This document shows positions 35,924 to 44,019 of a stretch of DNA of 64,000 nt, piece after piece. Each line of letters opens with the position of its first letter. The stretch's first letter is position 1. Both the position numbers and the translations under genes were made by a program. Source of the DNA: Chloroflexota bacterium. Its GTDB lineage: Bacteria > Chloroflexota > Anaerolineae > UBA2200. The stretch is from the NCBI GenBank assembly GCA_014360755.1, contig JACIWX010000005.1, forward strand, positions 124,001 through 188,000, given 5' to 3'. The notes under the pieces were generated by a model that had not been told where the DNA came from, did no database searches, and saw nothing but the letters and a program-made list of their open reading frames with translations.

Positions 35924-36958
35924 CTAGTAGAAGAGTTGTGCTAGTTCAATCAGCTCCGGATCAACTGCCTTCCGCTTGTCAGCGATTTCCTCTAGTGGCA
36001 CATCCGTGATCTTATCCCCTTGTAGGGCAACCATGCGCCCGAATTTCCCCTGCCTAATCAGGTTAACCGCGTAAACGCCCATACGGGTGGCAAGCACACG
36101 GTCGAAAACCGTGGGTGAGCCGCCGCGTTGCAGGTGGCCCAGCACCACAAAACGGGTCTCAAAGCCTGTGCGTTCCTCAATAGCCGTAGCTATCGTGGGC
36201 CCAAGGCCGCGCAAATCCAGCCGGATATGGCCGAACTCGTCCTTGCGCTTTTCCGCTTCCGCCTCATCCGTGATGACTTCAGCGATTTTGGCTGCTTCTG
36301 CGACTACAACGATGCTGAATTTCTTGCCCATAGCCCAACGGCGCTTGATGTGCTCGCATACGTCGGCAATGCTGGATGGTTTCTCCGGTGTCAGGATATA
36401 GTCGGCACCTCCAGCCAAGCCTCCCATAACGGCTACCCAGCCGGTGTAGCGTCCCATCACTTCGACCACAATGACGCGGTGATGTGCCTCAGCAGTAGAG
36501 TGCAGTTTGTCCAGCGCTTCAGCCACCGTGGTCACCGCTGTGTTGAATCCAATGCAATAGTCCGTGCCCACCACATCGTTGTCCATCGTTTTAGGAATGC
36601 CCACAGCGGGTAAGCCGCGTTTGGTCAGTTGTGCACAAACCCCAAGCGTGTCGTCCCCACCAATGGCTACCACCGCATCGAGTCCAAATTTCTTGGCGTT
36701 TTCGAGGGCTTTTTCCATGTCCCCAGGCTTCTTGGCCAAGTTCGTGCGCGATGAGCCCAAAATGGTGCCGCCCCTGTGCAAGATACCCGAAACATCAGCG
36801 CGCTCCAAGGGTTTTATGATGCCATCGCGAAGGCCCTTCCATCCATCATAGATGCCATAAACTTCCCACCCATACTCGAAAGCGCGCCTGGCTACGGCGC
36901 GAATAGCCGCGTTCAGGCCAGGCACATCGCCCCCACCAGTCAAAACTCCAATACGCAT
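35924..36958 (-). CDS. pfkA: 6-phosphofructokinase, probably pyrophosphate-dependent
   Basis: A 344-residue PFK. The substrate site motifs MDNDV, GRYTGWVAV and GHLQRGGSP are present. Two positions that separate phosphoryl donors read GGDDT (Asp103) and PKTMD (Lys123). ATP-dependent enzymes have GGDGS and PGTID here, whereas PPi-dependent ones have Asp and Lys. I therefore infer a reversible PPi-type enzyme usable in both glycolysis and gluconeogenesis; the name pfkA follows the family only. The aldolase gene lies 48 bases upstream on the same strand, so the two likely form an operon for consecutive glycolytic steps. Confidence 0.92.
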   Translation of the reverse strand: MRIGVLTGGGDVPGLNAAIRAVARRAFEYGWEVYGIYDGWKGLRDGIIKPLERADVSGILHRGGTILGSSRTNLAKKPGDMEKALENAKKFGLDAVVAIGGDDTLGVCAQLTKRGLPAVGIPKTMDNDVVGTDYCIGFNTAVTTVAEALDKLHSTAEAHHRVIVVEVMGRYTGWVAVMGGLAGGADYILTPEKPSSIADVCEHIKRRWAMGKKFSIVVVAEAAKIAEVITDEAEAEKRKDEFGHIRLDLRGLGPTIATAIEERTGFETRFVVLGHLQRGGSPTVFDRVLATRMGVYAVNLIRQGKFGRMVALQGDKITDVPLEEIADKRKAVDPELIELAQLFY

Positions 36959-37006
36959 GTTTTTTCCTCCTCAATCCGATGGTCTATGAAGGGAATCCTG
37001 TCTTAT

Positions 37007-37930
37007 TTATTCCGCAGCACCGATTTCTACACTGCGAAACTGCCGTGCTGGGCTACGGAATCCTCCGCGCGAGTCAATGACGCCTGCACTGCCAAATAAC
37101 CGGATCTTTTCCCGCACTGCTTCCTTGACGTACTCCCGGCTCACGGCTAAAAACTTTCGGGGATCAACTTCGTCGGGGTATTTCGCTACTGCTTCCCGCA
37201 GCCCCCGGGTGAAGGCTTGGTTAAGGTAAGTGGCTACGTTAATCTTGCAGATGCCGTGTTGGATGGCTTCGAGAAAGCTCTCGGTTTTAACTCCTGATGA
37301 GCCGTGCAGCACCAACGGTATATGCGGGATCTGTTCGTGAATCGCCTTCAACCGGTCGATATCTAGTTCTGCTTCCTGCACCTTCATGGCGTGGACAGAG
37401 CCACAAGCCACAGCCAACGAGTCTGCTCCGGTGAGTTCAATGAACTCTTTAGCCTGGTGTGGATCGGTCATCAAAGCACAGATTTCTTCGTAGGAGAGTT
37501 TGTCAGTTGACTGAGCAACCCGACCCAGTTCCGCCTCCACTGGGATGCCAGCGATGTGGGCAATCTCGACCACCTTCTTGGTTATGGCAACGTTCTCCTC
37601 AAAGGGCTTTTTTGAACCGTCATACATGAGCGAGGTGAAGCCAGCGCGCAGACAAAGCACATTCTGTTCAAAATCGTAGCCATGATCCAGGTGCAATACG
37701 ACTGGGACAGTAACCAGGCTTGCCGCGGTTTTTACCATACTGGCGGCGAACTCCAACCCAGCATAGCGGATTGCGCCTTGGCTCACTTGCAGGATGACCG
37801 GAGCACGCTCCTCTTCAGCGGCCTCGACAATGGCTTGGACCTGTTCCATGTTATTGGCGTTGAAGGCCCCTACAGCGAAGTGATTTTCCAAAGCAGTCAG
37901 CAAAATCTCTTTACTCGTTACCAGAGGCAT
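37007..37930 (-). CDS. fba: Class II fructose-bisphosphate aldolase
   Basis: A 307-residue zinc-dependent aldolase that splits fructose 1,6-bisphosphate. The catalytic HLDHGYDFE segment carries the Asp and a zinc His. VEAELGRV, the second zinc His in ACGSVHAM, HGSSGVKTE with the third, and INVATYLNQAF at the phosphate site are all visible. A ribosome site GGAGG lies before the ATG. Same-strand upstream is tRNA-Leu(CAA), with a hairpin terminator between. The phosphofructokinase gene follows. Confidence 0.94.
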   Translation of the reverse strand: MPLVTSKEILLTALENHFAVGAFNANNMEQVQAIVEAAEEERAPVILQVSQGAIRYAGLEFAASMVKTAASLVTVPVVLHLDHGYDFEQNVLCLRAGFTSLMYDGSKKPFEENVAITKKVVEIAHIAGIPVEAELGRVAQSTDKLSYEEICALMTDPHQAKEFIELTGADSLAVACGSVHAMKVQEAELDIDRLKAIHEQIPHIPLVLHGSSGVKTESFLEAIQHGICKINVATYLNQAFTRGLREAVAKYPDEVDPRKFLAVSREYVKEAVREKIRLFGSAGVIDSRGGFRSPARQFRSVEIGAAE

Positions 37931-37956
37931 ATTGTCCCTCCTTGCAGCACAAAATA

Positions 37957-37978
37957 CGGGGCTTTGTCCATAGCCCCG
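37957..37978 (-). terminator. Hairpin between tRNA-Leu(CAA) and fba
   Basis: CGGGGCT, eight-base loop, AGCCCCG, then TATTTTG on the minus strand. Probably ends the tRNA transcript. Confidence 0.5.
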
Positions 37979-38009
37979 CTGGCATCGCTGCCAAATTTTT
38001 ATTCTTCTA

Positions 38010-38093
38010 TGCCGAAGGTGGGATTCGAACCCACACAGGGTTGACCCCCAGCGGTTTTTGAGACCGCCGCGTATACCATTCCGCCACTTCGGC
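38010..38093 (-). tRNA. tRNA-Leu (anticodon CAA)
   Basis: An 84-base type II tRNA. The acceptor stem GCCGAAG/CTTCGGC, a loop CTCAAAA giving anticodon CAA, a long variable arm and GGTTCGAATCC in the T arm are all present. The 3' CCA is not encoded. Confidence 0.95.
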
Positions 38094-38103
38094 AGGCACC
38101 TAT

Positions 38104-38132
38104 AGTATAGAAAAATTATGGCGATTAGTCAA
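38104..38132 (-). promoter_or_regulatory. Promoter of tRNA-Leu(CAA)
   Basis: TTGACT (38127-38132), 17 bases, TATACT (38104-38109), minus strand, ten bases before the mature tRNA end. Confidence 0.72.
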
Positions 38133-38151
38133 ATATGCATGGCATGCTAAG

Positions 38152-38180
38152 TTGACAACCACCCAGCGCTCCATTAGAAT
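38152..38180 (+). promoter_or_regulatory. Promoter of the GT2 gene
   Basis: TTGACA (38152-38157), 17 bases, TAGAAT (38175-38180). The leader is about 110 bases. Confidence 0.62.
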
Positions 38181-38299
38181 GGTGGCTGTCATCGTGAACA
38201 TGCGATGCTTGATCCTTGGGATGAGTTTGATTGATGTTGGTGATCAGGCTGCACCTGCTTCTTGTATCAAGTCGCAACTTAGATTATTGAAGGAGCCAT

Positions 38300-38965
38300 G
38301 TGAAGCTATCCGTATTGATCCCTGTGTTCAATGAAGAGGAAAGCGTTAAAGAGCTGCTCGACCGTGTGCTGGCTGTTCCGGTTGAAAAAGAGGTGATTGT
38401 CGTGGATGATTGTTCCACGGATAATACCTGGAACGTGTTGAACAGCATTCAGGATCCGCGGGTGCGTGTTTATCGCCATGAGGTTAACCAGGGCAAGGGA
38501 ACGAGCATACGCACGGCTCTCAGCCATGCCACTGGTGACTGGGTGATCATCCAGGATGCCGATCTGGAATATGACCCCAATGACTACCCCAAACTCCTTG
38601 AGCCGGTCCTAAACGGCAAGGCTCAGGTGGTGTACGGGGTACGCGATCTCAGCGGACAGAAGTTGTTCTTCCGTCTAGGCAATCAGTTCCTGACTTTCGT
38701 GACCAATGTGCTCTATGGCGCACAGATATCAGACATGGAGACTTGCTACAAATTACTGCCCCGTGAAGTGATGCAGGCACTCGACCTGCGCCCAAGCCGT
38801 TTTCAGATTGAGCCAGAGATCACAGCAAAACTGTTGCGCAAGGGCTATCACATCTATGAAGTCCCTATCTGGTACAAGCCGCGCAAAGCGAAGAAGTTGA
38901 ACCCATGGAAAGACGGGCTCCCAGCGCTTTGGACGTTGATCCGATACCGCTTTGGCAAAGTTTAG
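38300..38965 (+). CDS. Glycosyltransferase family 2 (dolichyl-phosphate-type)
   Basis: A 221-residue GT-A-fold transferase. It shows LSVLIPVFNEEESVKELL, VIVVDDCSTDNTW (nucleotide-binding aspartates), NQGKGTSIRTALSHATGD, and QDADLEYDPNDYPKL with the DxD-like metal site. The stretch ISDMETCYKLLPREV and a C-terminal YEVPIWYKPR match polyprenyl-phosphate glucose/mannose synthase-like GT2 proteins. It has no C-terminal membrane helices. It may supply lipid-linked sugar to the GT-C enzymes elsewhere in the window (inference). The start is GTG 38300 with AAGGAG upstream. Confidence 0.88.
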   Translation: MKLSVLIPVFNEEESVKELLDRVLAVPVEKEVIVVDDCSTDNTWNVLNSIQDPRVRVYRHEVNQGKGTSIRTALSHATGDWVIIQDADLEYDPNDYPKLLEPVLNGKAQVVYGVRDLSGQKLFFRLGNQFLTFVTNVLYGAQISDMETCYKLLPREVMQALDLRPSRFQIEPEITAKLLRKGYHIYEVPIWYKPRKAKKLNPWKDGLPALWTLIRYRFGKV

Positions 38966-39007
38966 TGAGCACGCAGGGGTGCGGCTTTTCTAGCCTACTG
39001 ATTCATC

Positions 39008-39137
39008 GAGGGTGTTGAAAAGCCCTTCCAATGTCATGCTGAACGAAGTGAAGCATCTCGCAGTACTCGGGAAAACACGGCTAAAGTTACGCGAGACCCT
39101 TCGCTTCGCTCAGGGTGACAAGATTTTCAACGCTCTT
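39008..39137 (+). repeat. Dispersed MITE-like element, copy 5
   Basis: 130 bp; the right end is slightly decayed (CAACGCTCTT). An exact 7-bp flanking repeat ATTCATC is at 39001-39007 and 39138-39144. The right flanking copy contains the stop codon of the convergent QueG-like gene. Confidence 0.87.
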
Positions 39138-39139
39138 AT

Positions 39140-39889
39140 TCATCCAGCGGGTGGTGTGCTTGCCCCTTTTCGGATTTGCTCCCAGCAAACGCGCACGCAG
39201 ATGCCACAGACATCTGCTTTTAAACCAAGGGCGTGAATACGCTGACGGCAGGCTTCGCGGTAATCGCCGGCTTTGCGCAGGATAGGGCAGATTTTCAGAC
39301 AGGCATGGCATTCACTGCATCCTATGAATTCCTTTGGCGTGCCAGGGATGCGACCCGCGATGAAAATCGTGGCAAAGCGCAGCGCTGGGCCTGCTTCTGG
39401 CGTAACAATCAAGCCATGCCTACCTCGCCAACCCAATCCGGCTGCCTCCGCAAAAGCGCGATGGGAGACGCAATGCGGAAAATAGTCATCCACATGTTTG
39501 ACCTGCCCAGCCCAGCCCTCAATCGTAGCCTGCTCGGCAACCCCACCAAAACGCGCCACTAGTGTGCTGGTGAAATCGTTGAGCGTACGGTTGAGCGTTA
39601 GATAGGCTAGTGCATACTCATTCCAGGGGTCATCAGTCGAGGCTTTGCTTTGCCAGGTAGCAGGTATGGATAGGATTTCCTGCTCGTGGTAAAGCAGTCC
39701 AAGGGAGATCGCGGTAACCTCCTCCATTGGGCCGAGCGCCTTTAGCTTTTCCTGCAGATATTGCTGTTGCTGAGGCAGCAAACGAATTGTATTGAGAGGG
39801 GAGAAGCCAATTATGCCCAAGCGCCCTGCCTCAGCGCATAGTTCCCGAAATGATCGTTCAATGTCTTCCTTTAATGAGTTGGTGCACAT
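39140..39889 (-). CDS. QueG-like 4Fe-4S protein
   Basis: 249 residues. The N-terminal region is a cobalamin-type QueG-like fold with YALAYLTLNRTLNDFTSTL. The middle HCVSHRAFAEAAGLGWRGRHGLIVTPEAGPALRFATIFI matches epoxyqueuosine reductase-related proteins. Ferredoxin-like clusters follow: CSECHACLKICP and CGICVRVC, with one further Cys between, enough for two 4Fe-4S clusters. It lacks the HEAT-repeat tail of full QueG, so it is better called QueG-like (reductive-dehalogenase-related) than QueG. AAAGGAG precedes the ATG. Its stop codon falls in the target duplication of repeat copy 5, so its C-terminus may have been altered by that insertion. Confidence 0.78.
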   Translation of the reverse strand: MCTNSLKEDIERSFRELCAEAGRLGIIGFSPLNTIRLLPQQQQYLQEKLKALGPMEEVTAISLGLLYHEQEILSIPATWQSKASTDDPWNEYALAYLTLNRTLNDFTSTLVARFGGVAEQATIEGWAGQVKHVDDYFPHCVSHRAFAEAAGLGWRGRHGLIVTPEAGPALRFATIFIAGRIPGTPKEFIGCSECHACLKICPILRKAGDYREACRQRIHALGLKADVCGICVRVCWEQIRKGASTPPAG

Positions 39890-39922
39890 CGCGACTCCTT
39901 TGGTCAGAGTGTTACTTTGTGC

Positions 39923-41059
39923 TCAAATAATTCCTTTTTGCTGCAAGCGTTCTATATCTGCGGCGGTATAACCCAGTGTGGTGAGTATTTCCGTAGTGTG
40001 CTGGCCCAAGCGTGGTGCGGGCAGGTGGGGTGCCTCGCCACTGCTCAATGGCATCGTTAATTCTCCTTCGCGCAACAACTGGTAATGTATAGCCTGTGGA
40101 TGGGTGAATACCTCTTCTAAGGTGAGGACTGGCTCGCAGCAGCAATCGTGGTTGGTGAAGAGATTGGTCCAATGATCCCTAGACTGGGTACGGAAAAGCG
40201 CTGCTACTTCGGCAATAAGGCTCGCTTGATCTGCATCATGCTGTCGCGCTTGCCAATCTGGGCGGCCTACCGCCTCGCAGAAAGCTTGCCAGAACTCTGG
40301 CTCCAATGCGCCCAGAGCCATATATTTTCCATCAGCAGTCTCATACACGTTGTAGCAGGCTTGCTTGCCGGTCAGCCACATTTGCCCTCGCTGTGGCGTA
40401 TGGCCTGTCGTCAGCCACTCAGCCAGCGGTATAGCCAGCAAAGCCGTAATACTGTTCAGCATAGAAATATCCAGATATTGCCCCCGTCCACTGCGTTCGC
40501 GTTCAAACAGTGCAGCTAGCACGCCAAAAGCCATCCACAAGCCCCCCATGAGGTCAGCCACAGGCACGCCAGGAATCACCGGGGGGCCATCTTTTCTGCC
40601 TGTGAGTGCCAGGAGCCCCCCGAGGGCAATATAATTCAGGTCATGGCCAGCGCGTAAATGGTAGGGGCCCGTCTGGCCATAGCCGCTGAGCGAGGCATAG
40701 ACTAGACGTGGATTCACCTGCGCTAGTGCTCCATAATCGAGCCCCAGCCTCTTCATGACGCCGGGTCGAAAGCCTTCCAGCAGTGCGTCAGCCTGGCGCG
40801 TCAATTCCCGTAGGATCGCCTTGCCTTCGGGTGCTCTCAAGTTTAGCGTCATGCTCTTTTTGTTGCGGTTCAGCAGCTCAAAGAGCAAGTCTCCGCCCTC
40901 AACACCGAAACGGGATATGTAGCGCAGTGGATCACCGAAACGCGGCCTTTCAATTTTGATGACCTCAGCGCCGAGATCGGCTAACGCTAATGAAGCGTAG
41001 GGACCCGGTGCGAGGCGGGTCAGGTCAACGATGCGCACACCTTGCAATGGCTGTTTCAA
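39923..41059 (-). CDS. CaiB/BaiF family (class III) CoA-transferase
   Basis: A 378-residue class III CoA-transferase that moves CoA between carboxylic acids. The start LQGVRIVDLTRLAPGPYASLALADLGAEVIKIE is strongly conserved, the catalytic Asp lies in AGHDLNYIALGGLLALTG, and VPVADLMGG and the C-terminal LGQHTTEILTTLGY are present. Substrates are not predictable. TTG 41059 is chosen because GAGGAGG lies eight bases before it and it removes a 76-residue extension unlike the family. A TTGTTG-N17-TACAAT promoter can be read just upstream. No other CoA-pathway gene is adjacent. Confidence 0.88.
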   Translation of the reverse strand: MKQPLQGVRIVDLTRLAPGPYASLALADLGAEVIKIERPRFGDPLRYISRFGVEGGDLLFELLNRNKKSMTLNLRAPEGKAILRELTRQADALLEGFRPGVMKRLGLDYGALAQVNPRLVYASLSGYGQTGPYHLRAGHDLNYIALGGLLALTGRKDGPPVIPGVPVADLMGGLWMAFGVLAALFERERSGRGQYLDISMLNSITALLAIPLAEWLTTGHTPQRGQMWLTGKQACYNVYETADGKYMALGALEPEFWQAFCEAVGRPDWQARQHDADQASLIAEVAALFRTQSRDHWTNLFTNHDCCCEPVLTLEEVFTHPQAIHYQLLREGELTMPLSSGEAPHLPAPRLGQHTTEILTTLGYTAADIERLQQKGII

Positions 41060-41163
41060 TATCCTATCCTCCTCTGCGAATTGGCACAAAGCGATGGTAT
41101 TGTAGCATAGCGCCTTGTCAGCAACAAAGATTCCATATAAGGCTACATGGAGCGGGGTTATGC

Positions 41164-41192
41164 TTGTACATACTGCCTGAATGTGATATACT
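41164..41192 (+). promoter_or_regulatory. Promoter of the hydrolase-translin-Cas4-like operon
   Basis: TTGTAC (41164-41169), 17 bases, TATACT (41187-41192), 65 bases before the first gene. Confidence 0.6.
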
Positions 41193-41256
41193 TGCGACAG
41201 TAAGGCGGGGGAGCCATGCGAGTTGGCCGCCACTGTGTATGAACAAGGAGGGTTGT

Positions 41257-41883
41257 GTGATCGTCGAACTACTTGTCGTTGGACCATTGCAAACTAATTG
41301 TTACATCGTTGCTGATGAGAACGCCAAAGAAGGTATTGTCATTGATCCAGGTGGAGACGGTGACCATATCTTGCGCACCATACAACGTATGGGTCTGAGC
41401 ATCAAAATGGTTGTGAATACCCATGGTCATTTTGACCACATTATGGCCAACAAAGAGGTCATGGAAGGGACTGGTGCCCCATTGGCTATTCATCCCAAGG
41501 ATGCGGACATGCTGACCAACCCTCTACGCAGTTTTGCCCTTTTCGTGGGCAAAGTTCACCCTAGTCCGCCAGCCACTTTGTTGCTTGAAGAAGGGGCAAC
41601 AGTGAAATTCGGCGCGCATACATTGAATGTGTTACATACGCCCGGACATTCTCCTGGGAGCATCAGCCTATGGAGCCCTGAGGAAAAGGTGGTTTTCAGT
41701 GGAGACGCTTTGTTCAATCTAGGTATTGGGCGCACGGATTTCCCGGGAGGCAGCATGCGGGTTTTGTTGCAATCTATCCGCGAGAAATTGTTCACCTTGC
41801 CCGATGATACGGTGGTCTATCCTGGACACGGACCAAAGACAACCATTGACTTTGAGCGAAAACATAATCCTTTCTTGACTTAA
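41257..41883 (+). CDS. Metallo-beta-lactamase-fold hydrolase, glyoxalase II-like
   Basis: A 208-residue hydrolase. All metal ligands are present: VNTHGHFDH (HxHxDH), HTPGHSPGS, FSGDALF and YPGHGPKT. It therefore contrasts with the degenerate homologue at 4131-4988. This short form resembles YcbL/glyoxalase II-like thioesterases and lacks the C-terminal helical domain of full glyoxalase II. GTG 41257 has GGAGG five bases upstream; an ATG 18 bases earlier overlaps that site. It is the first gene of a five-gene run ending at 44013. Confidence 0.9.
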   Translation: MIVELLVVGPLQTNCYIVADENAKEGIVIDPGGDGDHILRTIQRMGLSIKMVVNTHGHFDHIMANKEVMEGTGAPLAIHPKDADMLTNPLRSFALFVGKVHPSPPATLLLEEGATVKFGAHTLNVLHTPGHSPGSISLWSPEEKVVFSGDALFNLGIGRTDFPGGSMRVLLQSIREKLFTLPDDTVVYPGHGPKTTIDFERKHNPFLT

Positions 41884-41897
41884 CGAAAAGGAGCAAA

Positions 41898-42581
41898 TTG
41901 GAACCTCTGGAGCGCATGAACGAACAGATTCAGGCGTATTTCGAAGCGAAGAATGCCGCTCGTGAGCAGGCGCTAGCCCGTGCACGTGAACTGACCAGGT
42001 GTTGTGCCAACGCTATCCGTGCTGTACATCGCGCTGAGTATGACAAGGCAGCGGGTTTGTTGGGTGCGGCAAGGGAAGCTGCCCAGCGCATGGCTAATGA
42101 CCTACGTGATCATTCTGACCTGTATCACAGTGGGTATACGCAAGATGCGTTGAAGGAATTTGTGGAAGCCAGTGTTACTTATGCCCTTATTACGGATGCG
42201 CCGCTGCCTACTCCAGATGAACTGGATGTACTGCCAGCCACTTATCTCAATGGCTTGGGAGAAGCGATGGGGGAAGTACGTCGCCATGTCCTGGATGTCA
42301 TTCGCCAGGGTGATGTTGAGCGATGTGAGCGGATGCTGCAGGTCATGGAAGAGGTGTATAGCGCCCTTGTAACAATAGATTATCCAGATGCAGTCACTGG
42401 CGGGCTGCGGCACACCACCGATATGGTACGTGGTGTCCTGGAACGCACGCGCGGCGACTTGACTGTAGCGGCGCGTCAAGAGGCTTTACGACGTGCACTG
42501 CAGGACTTTGAGGAGCGCGTTCTACAGCAAACAGAAGCCTATTCAAGCAGAAAGCCAACACCAGGAGCAAGCAATGAGTGA
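41898..42581 (+). CDS. Translin-family protein
   Basis: A 227-residue, almost entirely helical protein. The succession AREQALARARELTRCCANAIRAVHR, then the YHSGYTQDALKEFVEASVTYAL segment, LPATYLNGLGEAMGEVRRHVLD, CERMLQVMEEVYSALVTIDYPDAV and GVLERTRGDLTVA follows the translin pattern known from archaea and eukaryotes, where translin binds RNA/DNA and, with TRAX, forms the C3PO ribonuclease. Bacterial members are uncommon and uncharacterised as far as I know. Start TTG 41898 with AAGGAG four bases upstream; ATG 41916 is an alternative. It overlaps the next gene by eight bases. Confidence 0.82.
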   Translation: MEPLERMNEQIQAYFEAKNAAREQALARARELTRCCANAIRAVHRAEYDKAAGLLGAAREAAQRMANDLRDHSDLYHSGYTQDALKEFVEASVTYALITDAPLPTPDELDVLPATYLNGLGEAMGEVRRHVLDVIRQGDVERCERMLQVMEEVYSALVTIDYPDAVTGGLRHTTDMVRGVLERTRGDLTVAARQEALRRALQDFEERVLQQTEAYSSRKPTPGASNE

Positions 42582-42837
42582 CGAGCGTTCTGCATTGGTT
42601 ATCAGAGCCAGTGAATTGGGCCAGTATACATTTTGCGCTCGTAGTTGGTGGTTGGAGCACGTGCGGGGGTATCCATCTGACCATATGCAGGAAATGGAGC
42701 GCGGTCAATTTGCTCACCAGGTGCATGGACGCATTGTGGTGCGCTATCATCGTCTGCAGCGCCTGGCTTATGCCCTGCTCTGGATAGCAGCGCTGGTTGG
42801 AGCCGTAGGACTAGCCCTTCTGGTCAGGGGTGTGTAA
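42574..42837 (+). CDS. Cas4-like N-terminal half with C-terminal membrane anchor
   Basis: 87 residues. Residues 11-30 (RASELGQYTFCARSWWLEHV) match the start of Cas4/RecB-like PD-(D/E)XK nucleases, where the single Cys (Cys21 here) is a ligand of the 4Fe-4S cluster. GQFAHQVHG (44-52) matches motif I with its His. Instead of running into the nuclease core, the chain ends in one transmembrane segment (about 64-85). The missing core, with the three other cluster cysteines, is encoded two genes downstream (43495-44013). I infer that the two products assemble. It overlaps translin by eight bases and the next gene by one. Confidence 0.68.
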   Translation: MSDERSALVIRASELGQYTFCARSWWLEHVRGYPSDHMQEMERGQFAHQVHGRIVVRYHRLQRLAYALLWIAALVGAVGLALLVRGV

Positions 42838-43490
42838 TGCGTAGCAAGTATCTGCTCTTTTCTCTGCTTGTGATCCTGCTGGTTGGGTGTCGCTTTGATC
42901 CAGGGAACCCGGGGAACTCTCCTATCCCATCTGTTCAGCCCGCGGCTACAGCCTCTGCCGAGCCTTCGCCAGAGCCAAGCCCGACATGGACTGCTACAGC
43001 AACGCCTTTGCCCTCGCCAACGCCAACCATGACCTTAGCCCCGACCCCTTCGCCAACGCCTACTCCTGGGCTGGAGGCGCTTTTCAAGCGGTTCATTCTG
43101 ATCAACCAAGATACGCAGACGATGTATGTCTATGAAAATGGGATCAAAATCCGTACGATACCAGTGAGCACGGGTAACCCAGATGACAAAACAACCATGA
43201 CACCACCCTGGGAAGGCGAAGTGGGCAAATATGTGGGTACTTTTTTCTCTTTCGGAACATGGGCCGATGATGCCTGGTATCTGTTCGATCATTATGGCGC
43301 CATTCTGATCCATGGTGCCCCCTATGTGAAGGAGAACGGGGAAAAGGTGTATCAGGATTTGGATGCGCTTGGCGTGCGGCCTGTGTCCCATGGCTGCATC
43401 CGCTTGCCACCTGAAGAAGCCAAATGGTTTTCTGAATGGGGGCCAGAAGGAGTACATATCGTGATTTTGCCCCTTACGCGAAGGCCATAA
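42837..43490 (+). CDS. L,D-transpeptidase (YkuD domain) lipoprotein
   Basis: 217 residues. A signal peptide with lipobox LLVGC (Cys18) gives a lipid anchor, followed by a Pro/Thr/Ser linker (about 25-80). The YkuD domain then shows FILINQDTQTMYVYENG, LIHGAPYV and the catalytic VSHGCIRLPPEEA with the Cys-His pair. It should cross-link peptidoglycan stems 3-3 or attach proteins to them outside the membrane. The ATG shares one base with the stop of the preceding gene, so it is cotranslated with the Cas4-like half-gene, an unexpected partner. Confidence 0.92.
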   Translation: MRSKYLLFSLLVILLVGCRFDPGNPGNSPIPSVQPAATASAEPSPEPSPTWTATATPLPSPTPTMTLAPTPSPTPTPGLEALFKRFILINQDTQTMYVYENGIKIRTIPVSTGNPDDKTTMTPPWEGEVGKYVGTFFSFGTWADDAWYLFDHYGAILIHGAPYVKENGEKVYQDLDALGVRPVSHGCIRLPPEEAKWFSEWGPEGVHIVILPLTRRP

Positions 43491-43494
43491 TCCT

Positions 43495-44013
43495 ATGCCC
43501 TGGTTGTTTTTTGCCCTCTTGCTGGCTTTGGCGGGAGTGGTCTTGCTCCTTTATGCTCGCAGACAGCGACAAATAGCCGGCTTACCATCTGGTGAGATCG
43601 TGTATGCGGATACTGGTGCTTGGCAACGCTGTGAACGTCCGTTGTTTTCGCAGCGCCATCGCCTTTCTGGAAAACCAGACTATTTGGTACGAGAACATGG
43701 GCGGATTGTACCCGTGGAAGTGAAGCCTAATCGCCAAGCGGCTGAACCGTATGAAGGGGATATTTTGCAACTGGCGGCCTATTGTTTGCTGGTAGAAGAA
43801 GAGTATGGACAACGCCCCCGCTATGGTTATCTCAAGTATGAACAAGCGGTGTTCCGCATCAATTACACCGGTAACTTGCGCCACCATGTGTTATCCAGGC
43901 TGGAGGCAATGCGCCGCGATTTCCGTGCATCCGATGTGGCTCCGAATCACAATGAAGCACGCCGCTGCCTGTACTGTGGTCATCGCTATGTCTGTGACAG
44001 ACGCTTGGCATAG
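43495..44013 (+). CDS. Cas4-like PD-(D/E)XK nuclease half with N-terminal membrane anchor
   Basis: 172 residues. An N-terminal transmembrane segment (about 2-20) precedes a nuclease core: GKPDYLV (Asp62), VPVEVKPN (Glu75, Lys77), DILQLAAYCLL (Gln92, Tyr96), then a cysteine cluster C158-x2-C161-x5-C167. This is the RecB/Cas4 layout D...ExK...QxxxY plus three of the four Cys that bind 4Fe-4S. The first Cys and motif I are missing from this chain but present in the 42574-42837 product. It starts four bases after the transpeptidase stop. There is no CRISPR array and no other cas gene, so the role is not adaptation in the usual sense. Confidence 0.75.
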   Translation: MPWLFFALLLALAGVVLLLYARRQRQIAGLPSGEIVYADTGAWQRCERPLFSQRHRLSGKPDYLVREHGRIVPVEVKPNRQAAEPYEGDILQLAAYCLLVEEEYGQRPRYGYLKYEQAVFRINYTGNLRHHVLSRLEAMRRDFRASDVAPNHNEARRCLYCGHRYVCDRRLA

Positions 44014-44019
44014 GAGCGG

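Noticed and set aside
42574..44013. A CRISPR-Cas locus around the Cas4-like genes
   Set aside because: No repeat-spacer array and no cas1, cas2 or effector gene can be seen in the window.
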